Assembly: GCA_013821605.1 (NCBI GenBank)
Contig: JACDGP010000056.1
Location: 1 to 33,135 of the forward strand
Origin: Herpetosiphonaceae bacterium
GTDB lineage: Bacteria > Chloroflexota > Chloroflexia > Chloroflexales > Kallotenuaceae
Reading direction: 5' to 3'
DNA: 33,135 bases
Shown here: positions 24,018 to 32,414 of the stretch, one piece after another
Layout: each line of letters starts with the position of its first letter
Numbering within the stretch: the stretch's first letter is position 1
Made by a program: the position numbers and the translations under genes
The notes under the pieces: model-generated
What the model saw: the letters and a program-made list of their open reading frames with translations, nothing else
What the model was told of the DNA's origin: nothing
Database searches by the model: none

Positions 24018-24750
24018 TCTCCATGGCAAGGTCGTACTGGTTACCGGCGCAGGAAGTGGTTTGGGCGAGGCGACCTCGCGTGCCTTTGCTCAGGCCGGTG
24101 CCAAAGTAGCCTGTATCGATATTAACCAGCAGGCGGCCGAACGCGTCAGTGCTGAGCTACGCGCGCAGGATGTGGATACAATTGGTTTAGGCTGCGACGT
24201 CAGTGATGCCGCCGCCGTAACGCAAACGGTCAACGCTGTCGTGGAGCGTTGGGACCGCTTGGATGTCGTGGTTAACTGCGCGGCGATCGACTACACGCGG
24301 TCCGTCGATGAGATGACCATCGCTCAATGGGATCAAGTGATCGCCGTCAACCTGCGTGGTCCCTTCCTGCTGGCCAAGGCTGCGATGGCCGAAATGCGCC
24401 GCGTGGGCGAAGGTGGCCATATCGTTAATATTGCTTCCACTGCTGCGACCCGTGCCTGGGCCAATGCTGCTGCCTATCATGCCTCGAAATGGGGCTTGGT
24501 TGGTTTCGGTCGCGGCCTGGGCGTCGAAGGTCGGCCCGACAATATCAAGGTCACCACCGTGATCCCGGGCGGCATGCAAACCCATTTCTTCGACAAGTTC
24601 CCCGAGCAAGGGATTCCGATGCCCGACCAGGCCAATCTACAGGATCCGGCGAACGTCGCCGAAACCATCCTGTTTGCGGTGCAAATGCCGGCCCAGTCGG
24701 TGATGCAAGAAGTGATGGTAACGCCGCTGACCGAAACAAGTTGGCCCTAG
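24004..24750 (+). CDS. Short-chain dehydrogenase/reductase
   Basis: This is a classical SDR of 248 residues that reduces or oxidises a sugar or sugar nucleotide, or a carbonyl, with NAD(P). Seen: VVLVTGAGSGLGE (cofactor loop Gly15-Gly21), Asp after the second strand (CIDIN, favouring NAD over NADP), and a catalytic Ser145, Tyr158, Lys162 triad (SIAS-like NIASTAA, YHASK). It is too short and of the wrong SDR type to be the HldD epimerase (extended SDR). AAAGGAG lies about six bases before the ATG. The substrate may be a sugar intermediate of the surrounding glycan pathway; this is inference from context. Confidence 0.9.
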   Translation: MANTNLHGKVVLVTGAGSGLGEATSRAFAQAGAKVACIDINQQAAERVSAELRAQDVDTIGLGCDVSDAAAVTQTVNAVVERWDRLDVVVNCAAIDYTRSVDEMTIAQWDQVIAVNLRGPFLLAKAAMAEMRRVGEGGHIVNIASTAATRAWANAAAYHASKWGLVGFGRGLGVEGRPDNIKVTTVIPGGMQTHFFDKFPEQGIPMPDQANLQDPANVAETILFAVQMPAQSVMQEVMVTPLTETSWP

Positions 24751-24769
24751 GCCTTCAGGACGCTCTGTC

Positions 24770-25816
24770 ATGGTGATCGTACGTGCGCCGGTCCGTATCA
24801 GCTTTGGTGGTGGTGGCACCGATCTAGAGGCCTATTACGCCGTCTGGGGTGGCTTCGTCGTGAGCGCGGCCATTTCGCACTACTGCTATGCCATGGCGCG
24901 CCCGTCGCGAGATGGTGGTACGCACATCTATTCCGCCGATTACCATGCCTCAGCATCATATCCACCTGGCGAGGTGTTGGCCGTAGCGGAGCCGCTGATC
25001 CTCCCCAAGGCGGTGTTGACCTGGTTTACGGAGCAAGGCTTGCTCAACCATGGCGTCGACCTGCTACTTGCTGCCGATGTACCGCCTGGGACCGGACTGG
25101 GCTCATCCAGCGCCATGACCGTAGCCATCATCCGAGCCCTGGCCGAACATACTGCGATGCCCATCACTACCACCCGTCTGTCCGAGCTTGCGTGTATGGT
25201 CGAAATCGAACGACTGGGAATGCCAATCGGCAAGCAGGATCAATATGCCAGTGCCCTGGGTGGCCTCAATACCCTTGAGTTCAGTAGTGCCGAGGTCGCT
25301 ATCCAACCGCTCGGCCTGTCGTCCTCAACCATGACAGCTCTCAGCGACCGCTTACTGTTGTTCGGGACCGGCCAACTGCGGCACTCGGCCAGTATATTAA
25401 GCGGCCAGCGCCGTGATACTGCCACCCAGCCCATAGTGATCGAGGCCTTGCATCAGCTCAAGTCGTTAGCCCACCAGATGTGCGCGGCGTTGCGTGCCGG
25501 TGAACTAGATCACTTTGGCCACCTACTCGATCTAGGCTGGCACCACAAGCGTAGCCTGTCGGCCTCGGTCTCTTCCCCGGCCATTGATGGCTGGTTTGCA
25601 GCTGCGCGTGCGGCAGGTGCCCTTGGTGGCAAGCTTACTGGGGCTGGCGGCGGTGGCTTCTTACTGTTGTATTGCCCCCTAGTAGCTCAGTCCAAGGTGC
25701 GCCAACAGCTGCAAGTCTGCGGTCTCCAAGAGTTGCCCTTCAGCTTCGATACCGCCGGAGTCCAGCTACTCGCTGGAGCCCAGCCTGCTCGCGAACTGAG
25801 CATGCTCCCCGCATAG
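24770..25816 (+). CDS. hddA: GHMP kinase, D-glycero-alpha-D-manno-heptose 7-phosphate kinase-like (HddA)
   Basis: HddA makes heptose 1,7-bisphosphate (alpha anomer) in the GDP-heptose route. Seen: RAPVRISFGGGGTDLEAYY at the start, the ATP-binding loop PPGTGLGSSSA (105-115), IGKQDQYASALGG, and the C-terminal GHMP motif KLTGAGGGGF. This arrangement of sugar 7-phosphate GHMP kinases matches HddA and related fucokinase-like enzymes. The 348-residue length fits. AGGA lies about nine bases before the ATG. It lies next to gmhA, as in known heptose clusters. HldE in the same window has the beta-anomer kinase, so one of the two routes may be incomplete. HddC (the GDP-transferase) is not seen. Confidence 0.85.
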   Translation: MVIVRAPVRISFGGGGTDLEAYYAVWGGFVVSAAISHYCYAMARPSRDGGTHIYSADYHASASYPPGEVLAVAEPLILPKAVLTWFTEQGLLNHGVDLLLAADVPPGTGLGSSSAMTVAIIRALAEHTAMPITTTRLSELACMVEIERLGMPIGKQDQYASALGGLNTLEFSSAEVAIQPLGLSSSTMTALSDRLLLFGTGQLRHSASILSGQRRDTATQPIVIEALHQLKSLAHQMCAALRAGELDHFGHLLDLGWHHKRSLSASVSSPAIDGWFAAARAAGALGGKLTGAGGGGFLLLYCPLVAQSKVRQQLQVCGLQELPFSFDTAGVQLLAGAQPARELSMLPA

Positions 25817-25859
25817 TCTTTATGTACGCGCCTACCAGCGTGAGGAGTGGAGTTTGAAT

Positions 25860-26480
25860 ATGCGCGATGATATCGAGTGCTATTGGCTTGCTTTAGCGGA
25901 GCTGGCCCGTAACATGCCGTTTTCCTCGATTGCGGAAGTGGCGGAGATCTTATTCGCTTGCCATGAGCAAGATGGCACGGTCTTCGTGCTCGGCAATGGG
26001 GGGAGTGCGGCTACTGCCTCCCACTTTGCCTGTGATTTAGCCAAAGGTACACAAACGCCCGGTGTGACGCCCTTCCGCGTGATGCCGTTGACCGACAATA
26101 TGCCCTTGCTTACCGCCTGGGCCAACGATACAAGCTATGAGCGCGTCTTTGCCGAGCAGCTTAAAACCCTGGTCCGTCCCGGCGACGTGGTCTTGGTCAT
26201 TAGCGTGAGCGGCAACTCGCCGAATGTGCTGCATGCTGTCGACACCGCGAACGCCATGGGTGCAATGACGATCGCCCTTGCTGGTGAGAGTGGCGGCGAG
26301 GTTGGCAAGCTCGCGGCGTTAACCCTCCGGGTGCCTGGTGGCTCAATCGAGCAAGTCGAAGATGCCCACTCGGCCATTACCCATAGTTTGTGCGTCGCCC
26401 TCCGCGAGCGCTTACGTAGCCGCGCTGAGCTACCTCAATGGGCGAACTCGGAGCCGTTCGTTCTAGAACTGGAGCCGTAA
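25860..26480 (+). CDS. gmhA: Sedoheptulose 7-phosphate isomerase (GmhA)
   Basis: GmhA converts sedoheptulose 7-phosphate to D-glycero-D-manno-heptose 7-phosphate, the first committed step of heptose synthesis. The 206-residue SIS-domain protein has VFVLGNGGSAATASHFACDLAKG, SVSGNSPNVLHAV, and VEDAHSAITHSLC with conserved Glu/His active-site positions. GAGGAG at 25842-25847 and GGAG at 25849-25852 precede the ATG at 25860. A TTG at 25854 is in frame but less likely. It is the last gene of the operon. A hairpin 18 nt downstream separates it from the convergent topoisomerase gene. Confidence 0.93.
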   Translation: MRDDIECYWLALAELARNMPFSSIAEVAEILFACHEQDGTVFVLGNGGSAATASHFACDLAKGTQTPGVTPFRVMPLTDNMPLLTAWANDTSYERVFAEQLKTLVRPGDVVLVISVSGNSPNVLHAVDTANAMGAMTIALAGESGGEVGKLAALTLRVPGGSIEQVEDAHSAITHSLCVALRERLRSRAELPQWANSEPFVLELEP

Positions 26481-26497
26481 ATGCTCTTGACGACTAT

Positions 26498-26517
26498 GAG
26501 CCGGCTTACGCCGGCTC
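26498..26517. terminator. Bidirectional hairpin between gmhA and topoisomerase IB
   Basis: GAGCCGGC-TTAC-GCCGGCTC is a perfect 8-bp GC-rich stem with a 4-nt loop. The TAA stop of the minus-strand topoisomerase gene lies in the loop (complement of 26506-26508). It most likely ends both convergent transcripts. There is no clear T-tract on either side. Confidence 0.6.
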
Positions 26518-27624
26518 GCTCGCCTGGGCTTGCCCCTGCTCTAACCGTGCTTTGAGGAGCGTGAGCACAGTTCGCTCTTCTGAATCTAAGCCATCTCCTT
26601 CTTCGTCCAATGCTTCGACGATTTGCTGCTCCAAGCTTGCCCGCATTGTTCCGTCTATATAGGCATCGAGTATCGCTGGGTGAACATAACATTTTCGACA
26701 GATCGTGGGTGTATTGCCCAATCGCTTCGCGACCTCCTCGATCGTTCGCACGATATTTTTCTTGGCCTCTTTGTCATCTTGAAACGGCTCCAGACTCTGC
26801 AACGTCAGCGCCGCAATCTTGGTGCCTGCCCAGGTCCTAAAATCCTTGGCTGTAAAATCCTCACCCGTAATCTCATGCAGATAATCGTTGACGTCAGCCG
26901 AGTCAATCGTTACCCGCTGGCCCTCATCGTCCAAATATTGAAACAGTTCATACCCCCGAATATCGCGGCAGCGCTGCACGATCTTCGCCAGCTTTCGATC
27001 CTTGATGTCAATCTCATGCTTGACGCCATGCTTGCCGACAAATGCGAAGTGGATCGTTGCCCCCTCGATTGTGACATGGCGGTCACGCATCGTCGTCAGG
27101 CCGAAGGACTTGTTGTCCCGCGCATATTCTGTGTTGCCGACCCGGATAAAGGTCGTTTCAAGCAGCCGCACCACAGTCGCCAGTACTTTTTCGCGTGGCA
27201 ACTGCGGCAGTGAGAGGTCATGGTCAACGCGTTTACGAAGCTCTGGCAGAACCCGAGCAAACGTAATCATCCGCCCATATTTGGTCTCATCGCGCACCTC
27301 ACGCCAGCGTGGGTGGTAACGATATTGCTTACGACCCTTAGCATCGCGTCCGGTTGCTTGGATGTGGCCGTTAGGTAGGGGACAAATCCAGACATCGGTA
27401 TAAGCCGGAGGAATACCGATTGCTTTGATCCGTTTGATTTCATCGGGGCTAGTGATGGGTTTGCCGTTAGGCTTGATAAAGATCCAGTCATCACCCATGC
27501 GTTCACGTCGAATGCCAGGCTTGGTGTCGGTGACATACCGTAGGCCGGCTGCCCTCGCCGACTCAAGGGGGTCGGTAATGAACTCGGCTAGATCGTCTTG
27601 TTGGTTCTGATCATTGTCTGTCAT
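26506..27624 (-). CDS. DNA topoisomerase IB (poxvirus/bacterial type)
   Basis: This enzyme relaxes supercoiled DNA by forming a 3'-phosphotyrosine nick, with no ATP needed. The 372-residue protein shows the N-terminal DPLESARAAGLRYVTD, PPAYTDVWICP, and IQATGRDAKGRKQYRYHPRW, typical of bacterial TopIB. The catalytic core has TFIRVGNTEYARDNKSFGLTT, a KDFRTWAGT motif, and the active-site tyrosine in CRKCYVHPAIL (Tyr313). The ATG gives the usual family N-terminus. The nearby leader (27633-27648) has a hairpin that could block ribosome binding. It stands alone, inside the glycosylation locus. There is nothing truncated. Confidence 0.93.
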   Translation of the reverse strand: MTDNDQNQQDDLAEFITDPLESARAAGLRYVTDTKPGIRRERMGDDWIFIKPNGKPITSPDEIKRIKAIGIPPAYTDVWICPLPNGHIQATGRDAKGRKQYRYHPRWREVRDETKYGRMITFARVLPELRKRVDHDLSLPQLPREKVLATVVRLLETTFIRVGNTEYARDNKSFGLTTMRDRHVTIEGATIHFAFVGKHGVKHEIDIKDRKLAKIVQRCRDIRGYELFQYLDDEGQRVTIDSADVNDYLHEITGEDFTAKDFRTWAGTKIAALTLQSLEPFQDDKEAKKNIVRTIEEVAKRLGNTPTICRKCYVHPAILDAYIDGTMRASLEQQIVEALDEEGDGLDSEERTVLTLLKARLEQGQAQASEPA

Positions 27625-27632
27625 AACCAGAT

Positions 27633-27648
27633 CGCATTAGCAAATGCG
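27633..27648. promoter_or_regulatory. Palindrome in the topoisomerase/glycosyltransferase divergent region
   Basis: CGCATT-AGCA-AATGCG is a perfect 6-bp inverted repeat located 8 nt upstream of the topoisomerase ATG. No strong Shine-Dalgarno precedes that start. The repeat is in the 73-nt gap between two divergent genes, so it could be a shared operator or a leader hairpin that limits topoisomerase translation. Confidence 0.4.
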
Positions 27649-27697
27649 GTGCCAACCGGCTACGCACCTTTAATCAATATTGCGAAAGGTGGTTTCC

Positions 27698-29530
27698 TTG
27701 CCGCAGCCACTCGTTTCGGTTCTGATGCCGACCTACCAGCACGCCTTCTTTATCCGGCGTGCCATTGCTAGCCTCCTTGCCCAAACCTTCGACGATTGGG
27801 AGCTCGTTATCATTGATGACAGCTCCCCTGATAGCACTACAACTGTCGTCCAATCCTTGCTAGACGACTCCCGCATTCACTATCATCGCTTGAGCGAGAA
27901 CATGGGCCTCGGTGCCGCCTTGAACGCGGGACTGCATCACGCACGTGGCTCGTTGATAGCCTATTTGCCATCCGATGACCTGTATTATCGCGGGCATCTT
28001 GCCTTGCTTGTCGCAGCCCTTAATGCGCATCCCACCGCGTCACTGGCCTATGGGGGCCTGCGCCATCACTATAATCGTTCTTCCCCTGGTCAGATTGACG
28101 GCGCGCCGTTACAACTGGTCCAGGTTATGCACCGTCGTAATGCGCACGAGTGGCTCGAACGCGATGAACTGGTGACCGACGACCTAGAGCGCATGTACTG
28201 GCACGCCCTCAGTCCGCACGGACCCTTCATCGCCACCGAACAGATCTCTGCCGAATGGGTTGATCACCCTGCTCAAATGCACAAGGTCATCCAGGAGCCC
28301 TTAGGCGGCATCAATCCTTTTCGATCCCGTTATCACGTCAAACACCCGCTTCGTTTTCATACCTCAGTCGGCAACTTGATCGATGAGGTTGCACATTACC
28401 GCCGTTTCAGGGAACGACCTGATACGCCCTTAGCAGCCGACGGCCTTAAAATCTTGCTTGTCGGGGAACTGGCCTACAATGCTGACCGTGTGTTGGCGCT
28501 TGAAGAGCGTGGTCATAAACTCTACGGCTTATGGACCGATGAACCGGCTTGGTTTAACATGGTCGGACCCTTGCCCTTTGGTCACGTGGAAGATCTACCG
28601 CGTACCGGCTGGCGCGACGCGATTAAGCGTATCCAGCCCGACATTATCTATGCCTTGCTGAATTGGCAGACCGTGCCGTTCGCCCATCATGTGCTGTGCG
28701 AGAACCCCGGTATCCCCTTTATCTGGCATTTCAAAGAGGGTCCATTTATCTGCCTCGAAAAAGGTATATGGAACCAGCTTGTCGCGCTCTATACGCGTGC
28801 CGATGGTCAAATCTACTCGAGCCCTGAACTGCGTGATTGGTTTGAAACCGTTGTTCCCGGCCTAACTACTGCCGCTCCCTCTCTTGTGCTAGATGGCGAT
28901 CTTCCCAAACGCGATTGGTTTACCCAGCCTCGCACTCCACTCCTCTCACAGGAGGACGGAGAATTTCATACCGTCGTGCCGGGCCGACCCATTGGCCTGC
29001 ATCCTTGGACGGTCGGTGATTTGGCCGAGCAGCGTATTCACCTCCATTTTTATGGTGACTTTACTCAAGGCCTGTGGCGTAGCTGGATCGAGAAGGCGAA
29101 CCGCGTCGCCGCTGGCTTTCTGCATCTTCATTCCAACGTCGATCAGGAAGCGTGGGTCACCGAGTTTTCCCAATACGATGCCGGCTGGCTCCATTTCTTC
29201 CGCAGCGAGAACGCGGGCGATCTCCGGCGTGCCAACTGGGACGATCTGAATTACCCGGCTCGCATCGCGACCTTGGCCGTCGCCGGCTTGCCGCTGCTAC
29301 AATACGATAACTACAATGCCCTTGTGGCATCACAAACCTTGGCTCACCGCCTTGATCTTGGTCTATTTTTTTCAGATATGGCACAGTTGCGCGCACAGCT
29401 AAGCGACGAGCAGCGCATGGCGCAGCTCCACGACAATGTATGGCGGCGGCGCGAGCAGTTTATGTTTGATACGCATGCCGATAATCTAATTTCTTTCATG
29501 CGACAGGTAATCACCCATCACACTCATTAG
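27698..29530 (+). CDS. Two-domain glycosyltransferase (GT2 + GT4-like), copy 1
   Basis: A 610-residue protein. Residues ~1-235 are a GT-A family 2 domain (SVLMPTYQHAFFIRRAIASL, IIDDSSPDSTT, and the acidic PSDDLYY). Residues ~245-610 have a second glycosyltransferase-like half beginning KILLVGELAYNADRVLALEERGHK, with IPFIWHFKEGPFICLEKG and SQYDAGWLHFFRSENAGDLRRANWDDL. This half has the look of a GT-B/GT4 enzyme without the classic E-x7-E. The TTG at 27698 has AAAGGTGG just upstream and gives the expected N-terminus. A TTG at 27680 and a GTG at 27689 are also in frame. The next gene is a paralogue. Sugar specificities are unknown. Confidence 0.85.
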   Translation: MPQPLVSVLMPTYQHAFFIRRAIASLLAQTFDDWELVIIDDSSPDSTTTVVQSLLDDSRIHYHRLSENMGLGAALNAGLHHARGSLIAYLPSDDLYYRGHLALLVAALNAHPTASLAYGGLRHHYNRSSPGQIDGAPLQLVQVMHRRNAHEWLERDELVTDDLERMYWHALSPHGPFIATEQISAEWVDHPAQMHKVIQEPLGGINPFRSRYHVKHPLRFHTSVGNLIDEVAHYRRFRERPDTPLAADGLKILLVGELAYNADRVLALEERGHKLYGLWTDEPAWFNMVGPLPFGHVEDLPRTGWRDAIKRIQPDIIYALLNWQTVPFAHHVLCENPGIPFIWHFKEGPFICLEKGIWNQLVALYTRADGQIYSSPELRDWFETVVPGLTTAAPSLVLDGDLPKRDWFTQPRTPLLSQEDGEFHTVVPGRPIGLHPWTVGDLAEQRIHLHFYGDFTQGLWRSWIEKANRVAAGFLHLHSNVDQEAWVTEFSQYDAGWLHFFRSENAGDLRRANWDDLNYPARIATLAVAGLPLLQYDNYNALVASQTLAHRLDLGLFFSDMAQLRAQLSDEQRMAQLHDNVWRRREQFMFDTHADNLISFMRQVITHHTH

Positions 29531-29631
29531 CTCCGCTGCTCTCGTCTAGCCTGTTGCTTGCTTGACCGGGGATGTTTGGCGTGCAGCTTGCTATACGCCC
29601 GAGGGAATACGTAGATAAGGGTATGGAAAGC

Positions 29632-31572
29632 ATGTTCGATCACGATGTGGTGCCGCGTGTCTCGGTGCTTATGCCGACCTTTAAACAGGCCACCTTTATT
29701 CGCCGGGCGCTAGAAAGCCTTAAGGCGCAAACATTCACTGCTTGGGAATTGATCGTCGTGGACGACGGCTCGCCCGACACTACTGCTGAAGTGGTGCATC
29801 CCTATCTCGCGGATCCACGCCTGCACTACCATCGCTTGCCCCGCAACCTTGGCTTAGGTGCTGCCTTAAACACTGCCACCGCTCTGGCACGTGGCCAGTA
29901 CCTCGCCTATCTCCCGTCCGACGATCTGTATTATCCCGATCATCTCGCGCGTCTGGTCTCGCTCCTCGATCACGAAGAAGCTGTATACCTGGCCTATGGC
30001 GGCCTCCGCTGGCGCGCCCATACCGAAAGCGCGACTTTACAAGGCGACGCGGCGGTTGGTCACGAAGCCGAACTGCTCTTTAATCCACCCCCGGTGCGCC
30101 ATGACGCTCCCTTAACCGATGGCAATCTCCTGGCTCTGGTTCAGGTGCTCCACCGGCGTGGACTTGAACCGCATGTGCAGTGGACACCGCGCACCGAACG
30201 GGTCTCGGACGAGCTAGAGCCCGACTTCTGGCGCGCCTTGCTCCACCATGGTGCTCGTTTTGCCTACGGCGGCGAGATCTCCTGCGTGTGGGTCGATCAT
30301 CAGGACCAACGCCATAAGCTGCTGGCTGGCGTAGGCGGCGGCTTGTCCCGCTACCGTGCCTATTTTAATATCGAGCCTGGCCACTGGCTGAACTGGCAGC
30401 CCTCACGAGGCATTTGTGTCAACGAGTGGCAGCGCTATGGTCGCTTTGCCGTACCGCGCGCTTTGCCGTCCACCGGTGGCCTCAAGATTTTGCTGGCTGG
30501 TGAGCTTGGTTTTAATCCCGACCGCATCATGGCCTTCGAGGAAGCTGGTCACAAGCTGTATAGCCTTTGGATTACGCATACCGAAGGCTGGGACAACACT
30601 GGACCGTTTCCGTTTGGTAATATCGAGAATATTCCCTATGCCCCTGGCTGGCTTGAGCGCGTCCGGCAAGCCCGCCCTGATATCATCTATGGCCTGCTTA
30701 ACATCCATGTGTTACAACTGTTGTGCGAACTGCTGGATGCTAGCCTAGATATTCCTTTTGTCTTCCATTTCAAAGAAGGCCCTTTCATGGCCCTCGAACG
30801 CGGCCAGTGGCCCCAGCTCATGCATCTCCTGCACAAAACCGACGGTCAGGTCTATATCAATCGCGAAACCTTTGAATGGTATCAGCTGGCGACCGATCAC
30901 TCCCTCGATCCGGCTCGCAGCTTCATACTAGACGGGGATTTGCCGAAGGCGGACTGGCATACCGACGACTGGGTGCCCAAACTTTCAGCTCAGGATGGCG
31001 CAATCCATACCGTTTGTCCCGGCCGACCACTAGGCCTTGACCCCTTTGAGGGCATCGCCGCCGCCGGTATGCATGTCCATTTTTACGGCAAACACTTCCA
31101 GCAGTGGTTTCCAAACTGGACCCGCAACGGTCTTGCCTCCGGCTACATGCATCTCCATGCTACTGTTGAGCCTGCGGATTGGGTCCGAGAATTATCACAA
31201 TACGATGCTGCCTGGCATCATATCTTCACCTCCACCAATGGTGGCGATTTGCGCCGTGCCAGTTGGGACGACCTCAACCTCCCCGCTCGCCTCGGCACCT
31301 ACGCTGCTGCCGGCTTGCCCTGGATCATGAAAGATAACCGTGGGTCGCATGTGGCCCTGCAGCGGATCGCTCAAGCCCATGATGTCGGCATCTTCTTTAA
31401 TGACTTTGAGGATCTGGCAGCACAACTCCATGATCGTGACCGGCTAGTCACTCTCACGACCAACATGCGCACAGCCCGCCATCTCTTCGCCTTTGATACC
31501 TATCTTCCGGAACTGGTGCATTTCTTTCGGCAGTCGATTGCCTATCACTGGAACGGGAGCGCCCACCGCTGA
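29632..31572 (+). CDS. Two-domain glycosyltransferase (GT2 + GT4-like), copy 2
   Basis: A tandem paralogue of the preceding gene, 646 residues from the chosen ATG at 29632. The N-terminal GT2 domain has RVSVLMPTFKQATFIRRALESL, VVDDGSPDTT, and PSDDLYYPDHL. A central insertion of about 25 residues relative to copy 1 follows (around HTESATLQGDAAVGHEAEL). The C-terminal half has KILLAGELGFNPDRIMAFEEAGHK, IPFVFHFKEGPFMALERG and SQYDAAWHHIFTSTNGGDLRRASWDDL. AAGGG at 29617-29621 lies about ten bases upstream. ATGs at 29572 and 29623 are possible. The start choice is uncertain but the gene is clear. No stop or frame break was seen. Confidence 0.84.
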   Translation: MFDHDVVPRVSVLMPTFKQATFIRRALESLKAQTFTAWELIVVDDGSPDTTAEVVHPYLADPRLHYHRLPRNLGLGAALNTATALARGQYLAYLPSDDLYYPDHLARLVSLLDHEEAVYLAYGGLRWRAHTESATLQGDAAVGHEAELLFNPPPVRHDAPLTDGNLLALVQVLHRRGLEPHVQWTPRTERVSDELEPDFWRALLHHGARFAYGGEISCVWVDHQDQRHKLLAGVGGGLSRYRAYFNIEPGHWLNWQPSRGICVNEWQRYGRFAVPRALPSTGGLKILLAGELGFNPDRIMAFEEAGHKLYSLWITHTEGWDNTGPFPFGNIENIPYAPGWLERVRQARPDIIYGLLNIHVLQLLCELLDASLDIPFVFHFKEGPFMALERGQWPQLMHLLHKTDGQVYINRETFEWYQLATDHSLDPARSFILDGDLPKADWHTDDWVPKLSAQDGAIHTVCPGRPLGLDPFEGIAAAGMHVHFYGKHFQQWFPNWTRNGLASGYMHLHATVEPADWVRELSQYDAAWHHIFTSTNGGDLRRASWDDLNLPARLGTYAAAGLPWIMKDNRGSHVALQRIAQAHDVGIFFNDFEDLAAQLHDRDRLVTLTTNMRTARHLFAFDTYLPELVHFFRQSIAYHWNGSAHR

Positions 31573-31587
31573 GCAACTGGTCGTCGC

Positions 31588-32328
31588 TCATCCTGCACCG
31601 CGTTTCACTGCTCGTGCCGTGATGATCATCTGGTAATCGGGATCCTGGTAATCGAGTTCCTCCACGCGTAGCTCCTCAGCTGCCAGTCCTTGCAGAAAAC
31701 TGATTGTGGCTAGCACGTTACCGAACGCTTCCACCTCCACCTGTTCTGCTCCAAACGCATCCCCAAACAGTCGCCCAATCGAGGCCGTCGTAAAGCGCCA
31801 ATAATCGCCCCAGCGTTCCATGTCATAGCGACAGATCTGACTGGTGAATGGAAAGGTTGCCAGCAAGACGCCACCCGGTTTGAGGATGCGGTGAATAGTC
31901 ACCGCTGCCGCCCGCAGGTCATAGATGAACTGCATGGTTTGCGTAAAAATCATACAGTCAAAGCTCTCGTCATGAATCTGCGGCGCGTCGCTAAGATCGG
32001 CAATGATCGTGGCGCGGTTATTATCCAGCGTCAAACTCAAGATGTCGGATTGTGTAACCTGCGGCCCGCCAAAGCGACGTGTATACTCATCGTCGCCGAT
32101 CTCCAGAGCTCGTCCTCGCACATCCTCGCTATGCTGCTGCAGAAACTGCTCGATATAATAGCGGTCGATCGGTCGCCCGCGTTCAAAGCCGAACGCACGG
32201 CTAATCGGCGTTACCCGCCGTAACGCACCCCACTCCACCTGTCCAACCAGCGGCACCGGTGCCTCTCGTGGAGCTTGCGCATCTCCCTGCCTATCTTCGT
32301 TCTCGCTCACGGCCCCATCCCTGCTCAT
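31588..32328 (-). CDS. SAM-dependent methyltransferase of a glycosylation-locus type
   Basis: A class I Rossmann methyltransferase of about 246 residues. Seen: FGFERGRPIDRYYIEQFLQQH (the recurrent start of a family often found near glycosyltransferases), SAM-binding GRALEIGDDEY, ATIIADLSDAP, ESFDCMIFTQTMQFIYDLR, LKPGGVLLATFPF and WGDYWRFTTASIGRLFG. It ends with a RLEELDYQDPDYQ-like segment. The start is uncertain: ATG at 32328 or ATG at 32370, with no clear Shine-Dalgarno at either. It is convergent with the two-domain glycosyltransferases, 15 nt apart. It may methylate a sugar or a glycan lipid carrier; that is inference from neighbours. Confidence 0.82.
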   Translation of the reverse strand: MSRDGAVSENEDRQGDAQAPREAPVPLVGQVEWGALRRVTPISRAFGFERGRPIDRYYIEQFLQQHSEDVRGRALEIGDDEYTRRFGGPQVTQSDILSLTLDNNRATIIADLSDAPQIHDESFDCMIFTQTMQFIYDLRAAAVTIHRILKPGGVLLATFPFTSQICRYDMERWGDYWRFTTASIGRLFGDAFGAEQVEVEAFGNVLATISFLQGLAAEELRVEELDYQDPDYQMIITARAVKRGAG

Positions 32329-32414
32329 ATCACCACGAACCACCATAACAGCTACTTCGCCAAGACCCATGCCAGCAACCCACGCTCACTCATCCCTCAT
32401 TGCTGGTACACGAT

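Noticed and set aside
24004-24750. SDR as HldD, the ADP-heptose 6-epimerase
   Set aside because: The protein is a 248-residue classical SDR with a TGxxxGxG loop and a Ser-Tyr-Lys triad spaced as in classical SDRs. HldD is an extended SDR of about 310 residues.
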